Source: Alistipes senegalensis | Lineage (GTDB): Bacteria > Bacillota > Clostridia > Oscillospirales > Ruminococcaceae | Assembly: GCA_023665275.1 (NCBI GenBank) | Contig: JAMPEF010000005.1 | Location: 1 to 64,000, forward strand | DNA length: 64,000 bases | Direction: 5' to 3' | Shown: positions 1 through 7,944 of the stretch, one piece after another | Numbering within the stretch: the first letter of the stretch is position 1 | Layout: each line of letters begins with the position of its first letter | Notes under the pieces: generated by a model | Seen by the model: the letters and a program-made list of their open reading frames with translations, nothing else | The model's database searches: none | What the model was told of the DNA's origin: nothing | Position numbers and translations under genes: made by a program

Positions 1-6
1 TACCTA

Positions 7-189
7 TTATATCGTATCTTTATTGATTTGTCTATAATGGAATTGCTGTAATACTGCAATACTTGGAACTTTAAAGCCTTTTTCAATAGCAAATATCATT
101 TGCTGTGATACGCCTATTCTTTTGGCTAATTCCTGCTGACTGAATCCGGACTTTGTGCGGAAAATCCTTACATTTTCTGATATTTTCAC
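7..189 (-). CDS. Small HTH (XRE/Cro-type) DNA-binding protein, C-terminus possibly truncated
   Basis: This is a roughly 60-residue helix-turn-helix protein that starts MKISENVRI. The HTH core is visible as SQQELAKRIGVSQQMI followed by EKGFKVPS. I chose the GTG at 189 because AAAGGAGGTGTGATA lies directly before it, whereas an ATG at 216 has no Shine-Dalgarno site. Family members usually continue after the VPSIAVL segment with a hydrophobic helix and a DDLL-type ending. Here the chain turns into QQFHYRQINKDTI and stops, so a frameshift or natural shortening is likely. The gene is divergent from the HTH gene at 361, and the two share the palindrome at 241-264. The role is inferred as a phage- or plasmid-type repressor or antagonist. 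Confidence 0.7.
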   Translation of the reverse strand: MKISENVRIFRTKSGFSQQELAKRIGVSQQMIFAIEKGFKVPSIAVLQQFHYRQINKDTI

Positions 190-209
190 TATCACACCTC
201 CTTTACTGC

Positions 210-238
210 TTGACATTTCTTTACTGAAATGTTATAAT
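210..238 (+). promoter_or_regulatory. Consensus sigma-A promoter for the HTH gene at 361
   Basis: TTGACA at 210-215 and TATAAT at 233-238 are separated by exactly 17 bp, a perfect consensus. The predicted start of transcription falls inside the palindrome at 241-264, so a bound repressor would block it. Confidence 0.75.
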
Positions 239-240
239 AT

Positions 241-264
241 TAATAACAACAGTGGTTGTTATTA
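241..264. promoter_or_regulatory. Shared operator palindrome between two HTH genes
   Basis: Two perfect 10-bp arms (TAATAACAAC at 241-250 and its complement at 255-264) flank a 4-bp centre. The palindrome covers the start sites of both the rightward promoter (210-238) and the leftward promoter (273-302). It is therefore the best candidate binding site for one or both HTH proteins. Confidence 0.65.
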
Positions 265-272
265 CAATCAAT

Positions 273-302
273 ATTATATCACGCAAATGCAAAAAAATTC
301 AA
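273..302 (-). promoter_or_regulatory. Promoter for the leftward HTH gene
   Basis: Read on the minus strand, TTGAAT (297-302) and TATAAT (273-278) are 18 bp apart. The promoter faces the rightward promoter across the palindrome, so the two transcripts overlap at their 5' ends. Confidence 0.55.
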
Positions 303-360
303 TACTAAATTACGTATTTGAATGATTATTGCTGATTTAGCTAAATGAAAGGGTGATTTT

Positions 361-744
361 ATGAATATTATTGATAATATTATACAAATAATGAAAACAA
401 AGCATCTAAATCAACGTGATTTATGTGACAAATTAGGCATTAGTAATAGTACTTTTTCGACTTGGAAAATAAGAGGAACAGACCCTCCAGCAAAATATAT
501 TTTGCTCATTTGCGAATTTCTCGACGTATCAGCCGACTACCTTTTAGGTAGAGAAGAAAAAAATATTACAAATATTAACACTGCTAATAACTCTCAGATT
601 GATAATTCAACTGTCATCAGAGTAAATAATGGAAAACAGTATGATGAAACAACTAATCAGGTAGCAGAGGCATTTTCAAAACTAAGCTTTTTAGATAAAG
701 CTAAAGTTATGAATCTGATAGTCGAATTGACTGACAACAAATGA
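361..744 (+). CDS. HTH (XRE/CI-like) transcriptional regulator
   Basis: This 127-residue protein has an N-terminal helix-turn-helix of the phage repressor class. The segment NQRDLCDKLGISNSTFSTWK is followed by a DPPAKYILLICEFLDVSADYLLG tail typical of XRE repressors. The remaining C-terminal part (about residues 75-127) is Asn-rich and then helical, with no peptidase-type self-cleavage motif, so it is probably a dimerisation domain. The start ATG follows GAAAGGGTG. It is expressed from a perfect promoter that overlaps the operator at 241-264. It resembles an orphan phage repressor, but no phage structural genes are visible nearby. Confidence 0.8.
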   Translation: MNIIDNIIQIMKTKHLNQRDLCDKLGISNSTFSTWKIRGTDPPAKYILLICEFLDVSADYLLGREEKNITNINTANNSQIDNSTVIRVNNGKQYDETTNQVAEAFSKLSFLDKAKVMNLIVELTDNK

Positions 745-755
745 ATATATAACAA

Positions 756-790
756 AAAATCCGCTTATGATTTATAAGCGGATTTTCTTA
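756..790 (+). terminator. Intrinsic terminator of the HTH gene
   Basis: A perfect 13-bp stem (756-768 with 774-786, sequence AAAATCCGCTTAT and its complement) has a 5-nt loop and is followed by a T-rich tail. Confidence 0.8.
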
Positions 791-794
791 TTTA

Positions 795-911
795 GTAACT
801 TAGTCTCTTGATATTTGGTAACTTAGTACCATATTTTCTACATTTTGGTAACTTAGTAATGTCTAAAAAATGGCTATAATTCGGTGTTTTGATTTTTTCA
901 GACTAAGTTAC
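795..911. repeat. Four copies of a GTAACTTAGT decamer
   Basis: The decamer GTAACTTAGT occurs at 795-804, 818-827 and 848-857 in direct orientation and at 902-911 inverted. Copies 2 and 3 share the longer TTTGGTAACTTAGTA. The rest of 787-950 holds no gene that I can support. Such clustered repeats could be integrase or transposase end-binding sites, replication iterons or operators. The sequence does not decide between these. Confidence 0.6.
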
Positions 912-952
912 TTTTGCACTTTTTGCGTGAACCATTACAATTTTAAATTTAA

Positions 953-988
953 AAAAATCCTGTACTGCATATACAATACAGGATTTTT
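953..988 (-). terminator. Terminator of the pheB-hom operon
   Basis: A 12-bp stem (AAAAATCCTGTA at 953-964 pairing with 977-988) lies just past the hom stop codon. On the minus strand it ends in a T-run. Confidence 0.75.
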
Positions 989-992
989 AATT

Positions 993-2198
993 TTACTCAA
1001 AAACAGGAATTACAGCAAGTGCCTTTATTTTTTCAGCTATAAATTTAGCTTGTGCAAATGTAAGAACATCATCGGTGATAAATGCATATTCTGTGCCATC
1101 ACCGTGTACGTCGTAAGTATTACTTATTCCGGTTGTGGGGGTATTTTCGGCAAGTGTACGGAAATACCAGTGTGCCGAGAAGTTCTCCGGAGTATCAATA
1201 AAAGAGTTGTCATCTGTAGATTCCCATGACTGTGAGAATACAGTTACATTATGCTTGACGGATTCAATAACATCACCGAGTACGGCGCTTGCAGTAGGGA
1301 GTTTTCCTGCTCCTCTGCCATAGAACATAGTCTGGTCAATGCCATCGCCGTAAACGAGTACAGCATTGAAGACATCATTTACGCCGGAGATTATATTTTC
1401 AAACGGTACGAGCATAGGCATTACAACCGGAAGAATTTTTCCGTTTTCATTTTTTGTAACGTATGCGATTAGTTTTGTTGAATAGCCGAGAACATCAGCA
1501 GAAGAAACATCACATAACTTTACTTCTGAAATTCCTTTTGTATAGACGCTGTCCGGATAAACGTGCTTGCCGAAAACAAGTGAGGAAATAATACAGATTT
1601 TGCGGCATGCGTCATGACCTTCAACGTCTGCTGTGGGGTCTTTTTCGGCATAACCAAGTTTCTGTGCGAGTGCAAGCGCTTCATCGAATGGCATATTATC
1701 ATTATACATTTTAGTGAGAATAAAATTTGTAGTACCGTTCAGAATACCCGCTACTTTAGTTATATCATTGGCGGCAAGACATCTGTGCAGTGGTCTGATT
1801 ATCGGAATAGCACCACCTACACTTGCCTCAAAGAAGAAATTACAGTTATTTTCTTTGGCAGTCTTAAGAAGTATATCACCTTTTTTTGCAACAAGTTCCT
1901 TATTTGACGTAGAAACACTTTTACCCTTTTCAAGAAGTTTTTTCGTAAAAGTGAAAGCTGGTTCAACACCACCCATGCATTCTGCGACTGCTGTTACTTC
2001 TTCGTCATTGAGAATGTCATCAAAATTTTTCGTAAATTTTTCCTTATAGGGTGAATCCGGAAAATCTCTTAAATCAAGTATGTACTTGATGTCCATTTCA
2101 TCACCTGCGTGTTTTTCGATACTGTTCTTGTTTTTGTAGAAGAGTTCAACAACGCCCGAACCTACAACGCCGTGACCTAATACTGCAAATTTTTTCAT
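993..2198 (-). CDS. hom: Homoserine dehydrogenase
   Basis: The enzyme reduces aspartate semialdehyde to homoserine with NAD(P)H, the branch point towards threonine and methionine. The protein is about 401 residues. It has a GHGVVGSGV dinucleotide-binding start, the family signature GILNGTTNFILTKM and the catalytic-region ADPTADVEGHDACRK. The start at 2198 is preferred over upstream in-frame starts because GGAGGTTTTAACC precedes it. A short ACT-like C-terminal region (last 70 residues, beginning near WYFRTLAEN) fits feedback regulation by an amino acid. The gene lies 22 bp downstream of the ACT regulator and probably shares its promoter at 2718-2746. Confidence 0.95.
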   Translation of the reverse strand: MKKFAVLGHGVVGSGVVELFYKNKNSIEKHAGDEMDIKYILDLRDFPDSPYKEKFTKNFDDILNDEEVTAVAECMGGVEPAFTFTKKLLEKGKSVSTSNKELVAKKGDILLKTAKENNCNFFFEASVGGAIPIIRPLHRCLAANDITKVAGILNGTTNFILTKMYNDNMPFDEALALAQKLGYAEKDPTADVEGHDACRKICIISSLVFGKHVYPDSVYTKGISEVKLCDVSSADVLGYSTKLIAYVTKNENGKILPVVMPMLVPFENIISGVNDVFNAVLVYGDGIDQTMFYGRGAGKLPTASAVLGDVIESVKHNVTVFSQSWESTDDNSFIDTPENFSAHWYFRTLAENTPTTGISNTYDVHGDGTEYAFITDDVLTFAQAKFIAEKIKALAVIPVFE

Positions 2199-2220
2199 GG
2201 TTAAAACCTCCGTTTTTTGA

Positions 2221-2661
2221 TTATTCAGCGGATATGATACGTAATTCAAGGACTCCGCCAAGTTCCCTGATAGAGTTAAGCCTTTCAAGCTCCTTGTCCT
2301 CTTCGTCGGTAAGACGCAAGGAGATATTTACTGCTGCCGCACCGTCTACGGGTATACTCTGATTGACAGTAAGGATATTCGCCTTGAGACCATGCAGAAA
2401 CGCAAGCGCATTTGAAAGGACGCCTGGGCTGTCCGAAAGAAGAAGATACATATTTACAATTTTTCTTGTAAAGAGTTCTTCATAGGAAAAGACGGAATCT
2501 TTATATTTATAGTATGCGCTGCGGGATATGCCGACACGTTTGCAGGCAGATGCAAGGCTTTTTGCGTCCTTGCAGACTATCAGTCTTTTCACCTCAAGTA
2601 CTTTGGTGAAAACTTCCGGCAGAATATCGGCATCTGCAACAATAAGTTGTGATTTTTTCAT
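2221..2661 (-). CDS. ACT domain protein (PheB / UPF0735 family)
   Basis: This 146-residue protein has an N-terminal HTH-like part (KSLASACKRVGISRSAYYKYKD, split here by the reading of the repeat) and a C-terminal ACT domain starting near VNMYLLLSDSPGVLSNALAF. That is the UPF0735/PheB layout. ACT domains bind amino acids, and in Firmicutes this family commonly precedes hom. That context suggests sensing of threonine or a related amino acid; its molecular target is not established. The start at 2661 follows GGAGGTGCTTTCT. Confidence 0.85.
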   Translation of the reverse strand: MKKSQLIVADADILPEVFTKVLEVKRLIVCKDAKSLASACKRVGISRSAYYKYKDSVFSYEELFTRKIVNMYLLLSDSPGVLSNALAFLHGLKANILTVNQSIPVDGAAAVNISLRLTDEEDKELERLNSIRELGGVLELRIISAE

Positions 2662-2717
2662 AGAAAGCACCTCCGGAAATCGTCCGTCAGCGGTGAACAA
2701 CTGTACACTGCTTATTA

Positions 2718-2746
2718 ACTATAACATTTTTTTCACGGTTTGTCAA
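2718..2746 (-). promoter_or_regulatory. Promoter of the pheB-hom operon
   Basis: On the minus strand TTGACA (2741-2746) and TATAGT (2718-2723) are separated by 17 bp, about 55 bp upstream of the ACT gene start. Confidence 0.7.
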
Positions 2747-2817
2747 GAGTTTTCCGTAAAAATTAAACGGAATACTATTATATATTATATGATATAGAAA
2801 AATTTTCCGTTGTGGTG

Positions 2818-2846
2818 TTGCAAAATGCCCGAAAATGTAGTATAAT
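2818..2846 (+). promoter_or_regulatory. Promoter of asnB
   Basis: TTGCAA (2818-2823) and TATAAT (2841-2846) are 17 bp apart. The leader that follows contains a small GACGG/CCGTC hairpin (about 2854-2872). Confidence 0.6.
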
Positions 2847-2900
2847 ATTCAGGACGGGATTTTTTTCCGTCATAGATTATAGTATTGTGAGTTGAAATAT

Positions 2901-4772
2901 ATGTGTGGAATTGTAGGTTTTATTAACGACATTGACAATTCAAATGCGGTTCTTGGCAAGATGATGGACAGAATCAGACACAGAGGACCTGACGCTGAGG
3001 GAAAATATATTGATGATGGTATTGCATTAGGTCACCGCCGTCTGAGTATCATTGATGTAAGTTCACAGGGGAACCAGCCTATTTTTAATGAAGATAAATC
3101 AATGGTGATTGTATTCAACGGCGAAATTTACAACTATGCTGAAATCCGTGAAGAACTTTCGGGAGCAGGTCACACTTTCAGGACAAACACCGATACAGAA
3201 GTTATTATACATGGTTACGAGGAATACGGCGAAAAACTCCTTGAAAAATTGCGTGGTATGTTTTCTTTCGTTATATGGGACAGAAATAAAAAGGAACTTT
3301 TCGGAGCAAGGGATTTTTTCGGTATTAAACCGCTTTATTATGCGATAATGGGTAAAAGTTTCATGTTTGGTTCGGAGATAAAATGCTTCCTTGAACATCC
3401 GAACTTCAGAAAAGAACTCAACACCGATGCACTTGAAAATTATCTTACTTTCCAGTATTCACCGACAAATGAAACATTTTTCCGGAATGTTTATAAACTT
3501 CCGCCTGCACACTGCTTTACTCTGAAAGACGGAAAGTTTACAGCACGTCGCTACTGGGACGTAAACTTCAATGAAGATAACACTCCTGACCTTGACGAAT
3601 GGGTGGAAAGAATTTCAGATACTTTCCATAATTCAGTTGAGGCACATAAAATAGCAGATGTTGAAGTAGGTTCATTTCTTTCAAGCGGTGTAGATTCAAG
3701 TTATGTTGCCGCCGTCGCCGACGTTGACAAGACTTTCACGGTTGGTTTCGGTACAGATGAAAAATACAATGAAATAGGCTGGGCTAAAAACTTTTCAAAG
3801 GCTATCGGTAAGGAGAATACAAGCAAGGTTATTACTCCGGAAGAATACTGGGGGAATCTTTCAAAAATCCAGTACCATATGGACGAACCGTTAGCAGACC
3901 CTTCCGCCGTTGCGTTGTATTTCGTATGTAATATAGCATCTGAACATCTGAAAGTAGTGCTTTCCGGTGAGGGTGCAGACGAAATATTTGGTGGTTACAA
4001 CGTCTACAGCGACCCCGATGGTACACTTTACGATAAATTACCACGGGCTGTAAAGAGAACTGTTGCAGATATAGCGGAAAAACTTCCGGCAAAAAGAGGC
4101 ATCAATTTCTTTGTACGCAAGGGTAGGGACGTTGAGGAAAGATTTATCGGTAATGCATATATGTTCACTTCTGAGGACAGAAAAAAACTTCTTAAAATAA
4201 AGACAGATGCTCCAGAACCTGCTGAAATCACATCTAAATTCTATCGGCGTGTAAAGGGTAAAGACGACGTTACGAAAATGCAGTATCTTGATTTGCATAT
4301 GTGGATGGCTGGCGATATACTTCTTAAAGCCGACAAGATGAGTATGGCGAACTCCCTTGAATTACGTGTACCGTTTCTTGACAAGGAAATTATGGCTCTT
4401 GCGGAACAGATTCCGACACGATACAGAGTTACTCACGACAAGGGAACTGACGAAACTAAATATATCACTAAATATGCTATGCGTCTTGCTGCAAAGAAAG
4501 ATACTCCGCCACAGACGTCAGATACAGCCGCTAAAAAGAAATTAGGTTTTCCCGTTCCTATCCGTGTATGGCTTAAGGAAGACAAATACTATAATAAAGT
4601 AAAAAATGCTTTTGAAAGCGATAACGCACAGGAATTTTTCAATACGGAATTTCTTATAAAACTTCTTGACGACCACAGGGACGGAAAAGCAGACAACAGC
4701 CGTAAAATATGGACTGTCTTTATTTTCCTTGTATGGTATGATGTCTATTTCAATAAAAACGGAGAATATTAA
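2901..4772 (+). CDS. asnB: Asparagine synthetase, glutamine-hydrolysing
   Basis: The enzyme makes asparagine from aspartate, ATP and glutamine. The start must be the ATG at 2901 because the class II glutaminase needs Cys as residue 2 (MCGIVGF). Earlier in-frame starts would bury that Cys. The glutaminase half carries RHRGPD, VFNGEIYNY and a DTEV segment. The synthetase half has the pyrophosphate loop SSGVDSS and the GEGADEIFGGY motif. The length of about 623 residues is full for the family. The Shine-Dalgarno site is weak (GTGAG). pyrB follows 24 bp later and may be co-transcribed. A second, truncated relative lies at 25440. Confidence 0.95.
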   Translation: MCGIVGFINDIDNSNAVLGKMMDRIRHRGPDAEGKYIDDGIALGHRRLSIIDVSSQGNQPIFNEDKSMVIVFNGEIYNYAEIREELSGAGHTFRTNTDTEVIIHGYEEYGEKLLEKLRGMFSFVIWDRNKKELFGARDFFGIKPLYYAIMGKSFMFGSEIKCFLEHPNFRKELNTDALENYLTFQYSPTNETFFRNVYKLPPAHCFTLKDGKFTARRYWDVNFNEDNTPDLDEWVERISDTFHNSVEAHKIADVEVGSFLSSGVDSSYVAAVADVDKTFTVGFGTDEKYNEIGWAKNFSKAIGKENTSKVITPEEYWGNLSKIQYHMDEPLADPSAVALYFVCNIASEHLKVVLSGEGADEIFGGYNVYSDPDGTLYDKLPRAVKRTVADIAEKLPAKRGINFFVRKGRDVEERFIGNAYMFTSEDRKKLLKIKTDAPEPAEITSKFYRRVKGKDDVTKMQYLDLHMWMAGDILLKADKMSMANSLELRVPFLDKEIMALAEQIPTRYRVTHDKGTDETKYITKYAMRLAAKKDTPPQTSDTAAKKKLGFPVPIRVWLKEDKYYNKVKNAFESDNAQEFFNTEFLIKLLDDHRDGKADNSRKIWTVFIFLVWYDVYFNKNGEY

Positions 4773-4796
4773 AATTTAATCGGAGGTAAAAAATTC

Positions 4797-5873
4797 ATGT
4801 TACATCAGCATTTAATAGATTTAAGCGACTATCCGGTTGCATGGTGGAAAAAAGTTATTGAACTCGGTGAAAAAATAAAAAACAATCCGTCAGAATACGC
4901 ACACGAATGTGACGGTAAAATTATGGCGACTCTTTTCTATGAACCGTCAACACGTACACAGATGTCATTTCAGACCGCTATGATACGTCTTGGTGGTCAG
5001 ATAATAGGTTTTGACAATCCTGCTAATTCGTCGGTATCAAAGGGTGAGACTATCAAGGACACAACAAAGATAGTCAGCAGTTATGCGGATATTCTTGTAA
5101 TCCGTCACCCCGTTGCCGGAGCAGCTAAAGCAGCCGCACTTACTGCCGACTGTTCCGTAATAAACGCCGGCGACGGCGGACATCTTCACCCGACTCAGAC
5201 GCTTACAGACCTGCTCACACTTAAAATTGAAAAGAAACGTCTTTCAGGTCTTACGGTAGGTATGTGCGGTGACTTAATAAACGGGCGTACAGTACATTCA
5301 CTCTGTAAGGCGCTTAGTATGTTTGAAGACAATAAATTTATATTTATCTCCACACCGGAGCTCCGTATGCCACAATATATAAAGGACATTATAAAAGCTA
5401 ATGGCAGTACTTTTGAAGAAGTTGACACACTGGAAGAGGCTATCAGTAAACTTGACGTTCTCTATATGACACGTATTCAGCAGGAGAGGTTTTCCAGTGA
5501 AGAAGAATATCTGGCACAGAAAAATACTTATGTCCTTGACCACAGAAAAATGCTCCTTGCAAGAAAAGATATGATAATACTTCACCCGCTACCAAGAGTT
5601 GACGAAATAACAGTTGATGTTGATGATGACAGCCGTGCAATGTACTTTACACAGGCTAAATATGGTGTTTTTGCACGTATGGCACTTATACTCACCATGC
5701 TTAACGAAGACAAATCAACACAGCTTCTAAGGGGAAAAGTCTATAATGCTGTAAAATGCGATAATCCACGCTGTATAACGAATCATGAACACTATCTCCC
5801 GAAGAGCTTCCGTTCAAGTGGTGACGAAACACTTCTTGAATGTGAGTTCTGTGACGAAAGAAAACTTATATAA
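4797..5873 (+). CDS. pyrB: Aspartate carbamoyltransferase with a PyrI-like zinc tail
   Basis: The enzyme condenses carbamoyl phosphate with aspartate in pyrimidine synthesis. The carbamoyl-phosphate site FYEPSTRTQMSF, the loop SSVSKGET and the HPTQTLTDL segment identify PyrB rather than ornithine transcarbamylase. At 358 residues it is about 45 longer than a plain catalytic chain. The extra tail has CDNPRCITNHE and later CEFCDE, the two CxxxxC/CxxC pairs that bind zinc in the separate regulatory chain PyrI. The nucleotide-binding half of PyrI is absent. The start follows CGGAGGTAAAAAATTC. It is downstream of asnB. Confidence 0.93.
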   Translation: MLHQHLIDLSDYPVAWWKKVIELGEKIKNNPSEYAHECDGKIMATLFYEPSTRTQMSFQTAMIRLGGQIIGFDNPANSSVSKGETIKDTTKIVSSYADILVIRHPVAGAAKAAALTADCSVINAGDGGHLHPTQTLTDLLTLKIEKKRLSGLTVGMCGDLINGRTVHSLCKALSMFEDNKFIFISTPELRMPQYIKDIIKANGSTFEEVDTLEEAISKLDVLYMTRIQQERFSSEEEYLAQKNTYVLDHRKMLLARKDMIILHPLPRVDEITVDVDDDSRAMYFTQAKYGVFARMALILTMLNEDKSTQLLRGKVYNAVKCDNPRCITNHEHYLPKSFRSSGDETLLECEFCDERKLI

Positions 5874-5880
5874 AAAAATA

Positions 5881-5921
5881 AACCTGCTCCCTATGTATCA
5901 GATTACATGGAGCAGGTTTTT
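5881..5921. terminator. Bidirectional terminator between pyrB and the LRR gene
   Basis: A 10-bp stem AACCTGCTCC (5881-5890) pairs with 5909-5918 and is flanked by T-runs on both strands. It lies between convergent genes. Confidence 0.8.
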
Positions 5922-5923
5922 AA

Positions 5924-6643
5924 TTATTCGTATATGATATTGACGTATGGGGAATTATCTGTTATTATTTTTTCCGGTGTGCCGTAATCTGACGGAAGAT
6001 ATATCGCCCTTAAATTCGGATTGTTGGAAACATTGAGGCTTTCAAGGTATGAATTGACATGTATTTCCCTTAAAGAACTGTTTTTAACTTCAAGGTATCT
6101 GAGGTTTGAGAATTTTTCAAGATTGAGAATTGTTTCATTTTCAATGCCGTTGAGTATTAAAAGTGTGAGAGTTTTTGAAATATCCTGTAATCCATCAAGG
6201 CTTTCGATTTTCGGCGAGTTTGAATTAAATGACCCTATACATAAATTTTTCAGATTTTCCATGCCTGAAAAGTCTTTCAGATTATGGAAAGTACATTGTC
6301 CGTCAGCATAGAAAAGTTGCAGTTTCGGACAGTTTTTCAGTGATGACCAGTCATCAGCTTTTGACATTATGGAAAAATATTCAAGAAAGTTTTTATTTTC
6401 AAGAAAGCTGACATTATTTGTATCATAGCAATCAATCATAAGTTTTTTCAGGAAATAAAGTCCTCTGATATTATCAAAGTCTTCTTCAGTGACGTTGATT
6501 GAATTAAATTCAGTAGTGAAACGACAGACTACTTTTCCGTCTATAATGCAGTTGGAGAATATTACAAGAACTATTACACACATAACTGCAATTATCTTTT
6601 TATAATGATTTTTGAGTTTTGATTTTATTTCAGAGAGTTGCAT
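5924..6643 (-). CDS. Membrane-anchored leucine-rich-repeat protein, function unknown
   Basis: This protein of 239 residues has a single N-terminal hydrophobic segment (about residues 18-33, IIAVMCVIVLVIF) after a basic stretch. An extracellular part follows, with repeated L..L.L..N motifs such as NLKNLCIGSF, LTLLILNGIEN, NLRYLEVKNSSL and YLESLNVSNN. That pattern is a short irregular LRR. A role in binding a surface or protein partner is possible, but nothing shows the ligand. It starts inside the 3' end of the FkbM gene (14-bp overlap) with GGGAGA upstream, so the two are translationally linked. Confidence 0.7.
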   Translation of the reverse strand: MQLSEIKSKLKNHYKKIIAVMCVIVLVIFSNCIIDGKVVCRFTTEFNSINVTEEDFDNIRGLYFLKKLMIDCYDTNNVSFLENKNFLEYFSIMSKADDWSSLKNCPKLQLFYADGQCTFHNLKDFSGMENLKNLCIGSFNSNSPKIESLDGLQDISKTLTLLILNGIENETILNLEKFSNLRYLEVKNSSLREIHVNSYLESLNVSNNPNLRAIYLPSDYGTPEKIITDNSPYVNIIYE

Positions 6644-7697
6644 ATAAATTTGTCTCCCATGCCGGAATATAAAGCTGATGTCTTATATAAAGGTTATAAT
6701 TCGGGTTAAGAGTCATGATAAGAAGCGGAATTTCAAAAATATCTTCATTCCGGTGATAAAGTGCTATCATAAGTTTAGGTGCGTCGTGTGAAATGGTATT
6801 TGATGCACCCCATATGGCTTCACGTTCAAAACCCTCAACATCCATTTTTATTATAGTTGCCGGACGGTTTCCGTTAACCATGCTGTCAACCGCTCTTGCC
6901 GTGACCATAGTTGTGGCATTTGCGGAAATAGCAGACTGTCTGCCGGATTTTGCAGAGAACGGAAGTTCACAGTCGGTACTCCATGCCGCCGCATTGTAGG
7001 TGAATACATTAGGCATATCATCAATATATTTTACAAGTTTCTTATAATTTTTCCGGTCGGGTTCGACGGCGTATATTTCGGCGTATTTGCCACGTGTAAA
7101 TTCAAGAAGTTCCTGTATCGTATCACCGTTATAAGCTCCTAAATCCACATATACTTCATTTAAACCAGGCTTTATTATTTTCCTGTAGATTTCAGATTTT
7201 GTAGTAGTTACGGCTGAAAGATATTCTATCTTGCCGCTTATCTTGAAATTGATTATATTAGCGTATACTTTTCTTGAATAATCATCGGCAAGACTGTCAT
7301 ATACTTTCTGTATTTTTTCCGCATTATCCATGCAGTATTCATATGTGAAAAGACCTTTTCCCACAACAGGAACGTCCGGAACGTAAAGTGTGTGCCGTGA
7401 GGCTATATTATGGATTCTGTCAACAATTTCCTGATAGCCCGCCGCAAAGGCAAGTACTACAACAAAATCATCAACCATTGATTCAACTTCTGAAAGTCTA
7501 TGAACTTTAAAACCCTCAAATGAATGACCACGTACAAATTCATCACTTGCGAAAATTCCAGCAACAGCTATATTGCGTTCCCGAAAAACCGCCATTATTT
7601 TAAGTGCGCCGTCACCCATACCGTAAATAAAGATAGGTCTTTTTTCTGCCGAAAGTCTGTCCCAGCATGATTGTTTTTCAGTAATAAAAGAAAGCAT
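6630..7697 (-). CDS. FkbM-family SAM-dependent methyltransferase
   Basis: The protein has about 355 residues. The N-terminal third has a Rossmann-like nucleotide-binding motif (FIYGMGDGALK). The C-terminal half is an FkbM methyltransferase with the SAM motif VYVDLGAYNGDTIQ, the acidic VEPD after strand 2, and IIKMDVEGFE. FkbM enzymes O-methylate sugars or polyketides. The two-part layout is common near polysaccharide loci, so a sugar substrate is likely but unproven. The start at 7697 is chosen because GAGGTG sits 6 bp upstream; the GTG at 7706 is within that site. The LRR gene overlaps its end. Confidence 0.8.
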   Translation of the reverse strand: MLSFITEKQSCWDRLSAEKRPIFIYGMGDGALKIMAVFRERNIAVAGIFASDEFVRGHSFEGFKVHRLSEVESMVDDFVVVLAFAAGYQEIVDRIHNIASRHTLYVPDVPVVGKGLFTYEYCMDNAEKIQKVYDSLADDYSRKVYANIINFKISGKIEYLSAVTTTKSEIYRKIIKPGLNEVYVDLGAYNGDTIQELLEFTRGKYAEIYAVEPDRKNYKKLVKYIDDMPNVFTYNAAAWSTDCELPFSAKSGRQSAISANATTMVTARAVDSMVNGNRPATIIKMDVEGFEREAIWGASNTISHDAPKLMIALYHRNEDIFEIPLLIMTLNPNYNLYIRHQLYIPAWETNLYATL

Positions 7698-7719
7698 TTT
7701 TTTCACCTCACGAATTAAT

Positions 7720-7748
7720 ATTATAGTATTCTTTCCATACGTATGGAA
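7720..7748 (-). promoter_or_regulatory. Possible promoter with overlapping palindrome, FkbM gene
   Basis: The -10 box TATAAT (7720-7725) is clear, but the -35 box is weak (TTCCAT). A perfect 16-bp palindrome TTCCATACGTATGGAA (7733-7748) covers the -35 position and could be an operator. The rest of 7749-7879 shows nothing further. Confidence 0.4.
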
Positions 7749-7879
7749 TATTGCTTTTTTTCATGGAATCAATCTCCGTTCATAATAGTATTCATTATTA
7801 TTTTACCACAAAATTACTTAATAGTCAACTGAAAACTATACGGAAATATTACAAATTTCTTTTTATTTCTTCAGGACTA

Positions 7880-7908
7880 TTGAAATTTTTCGCCGGAAGT
7901 AGTATAAT
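7880..7908 (+). promoter_or_regulatory. Promoter of the MATE exporter gene
   Basis: TTGAAA (7880-7885) and TATAAT (7903-7908) are separated by 17 bp, about 37 bp upstream of the start codon. Confidence 0.65.
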
Positions 7909-7944
7909 AATACATGAATAATATAAGAAAGAGGTATAATATTT

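Noticed and set aside
1..990. A prophage end
   Set aside because: Two HTH genes and a repeat cluster are suggestive, but no integrase, structural or replication genes and no attachment repeats can be shown in the window.
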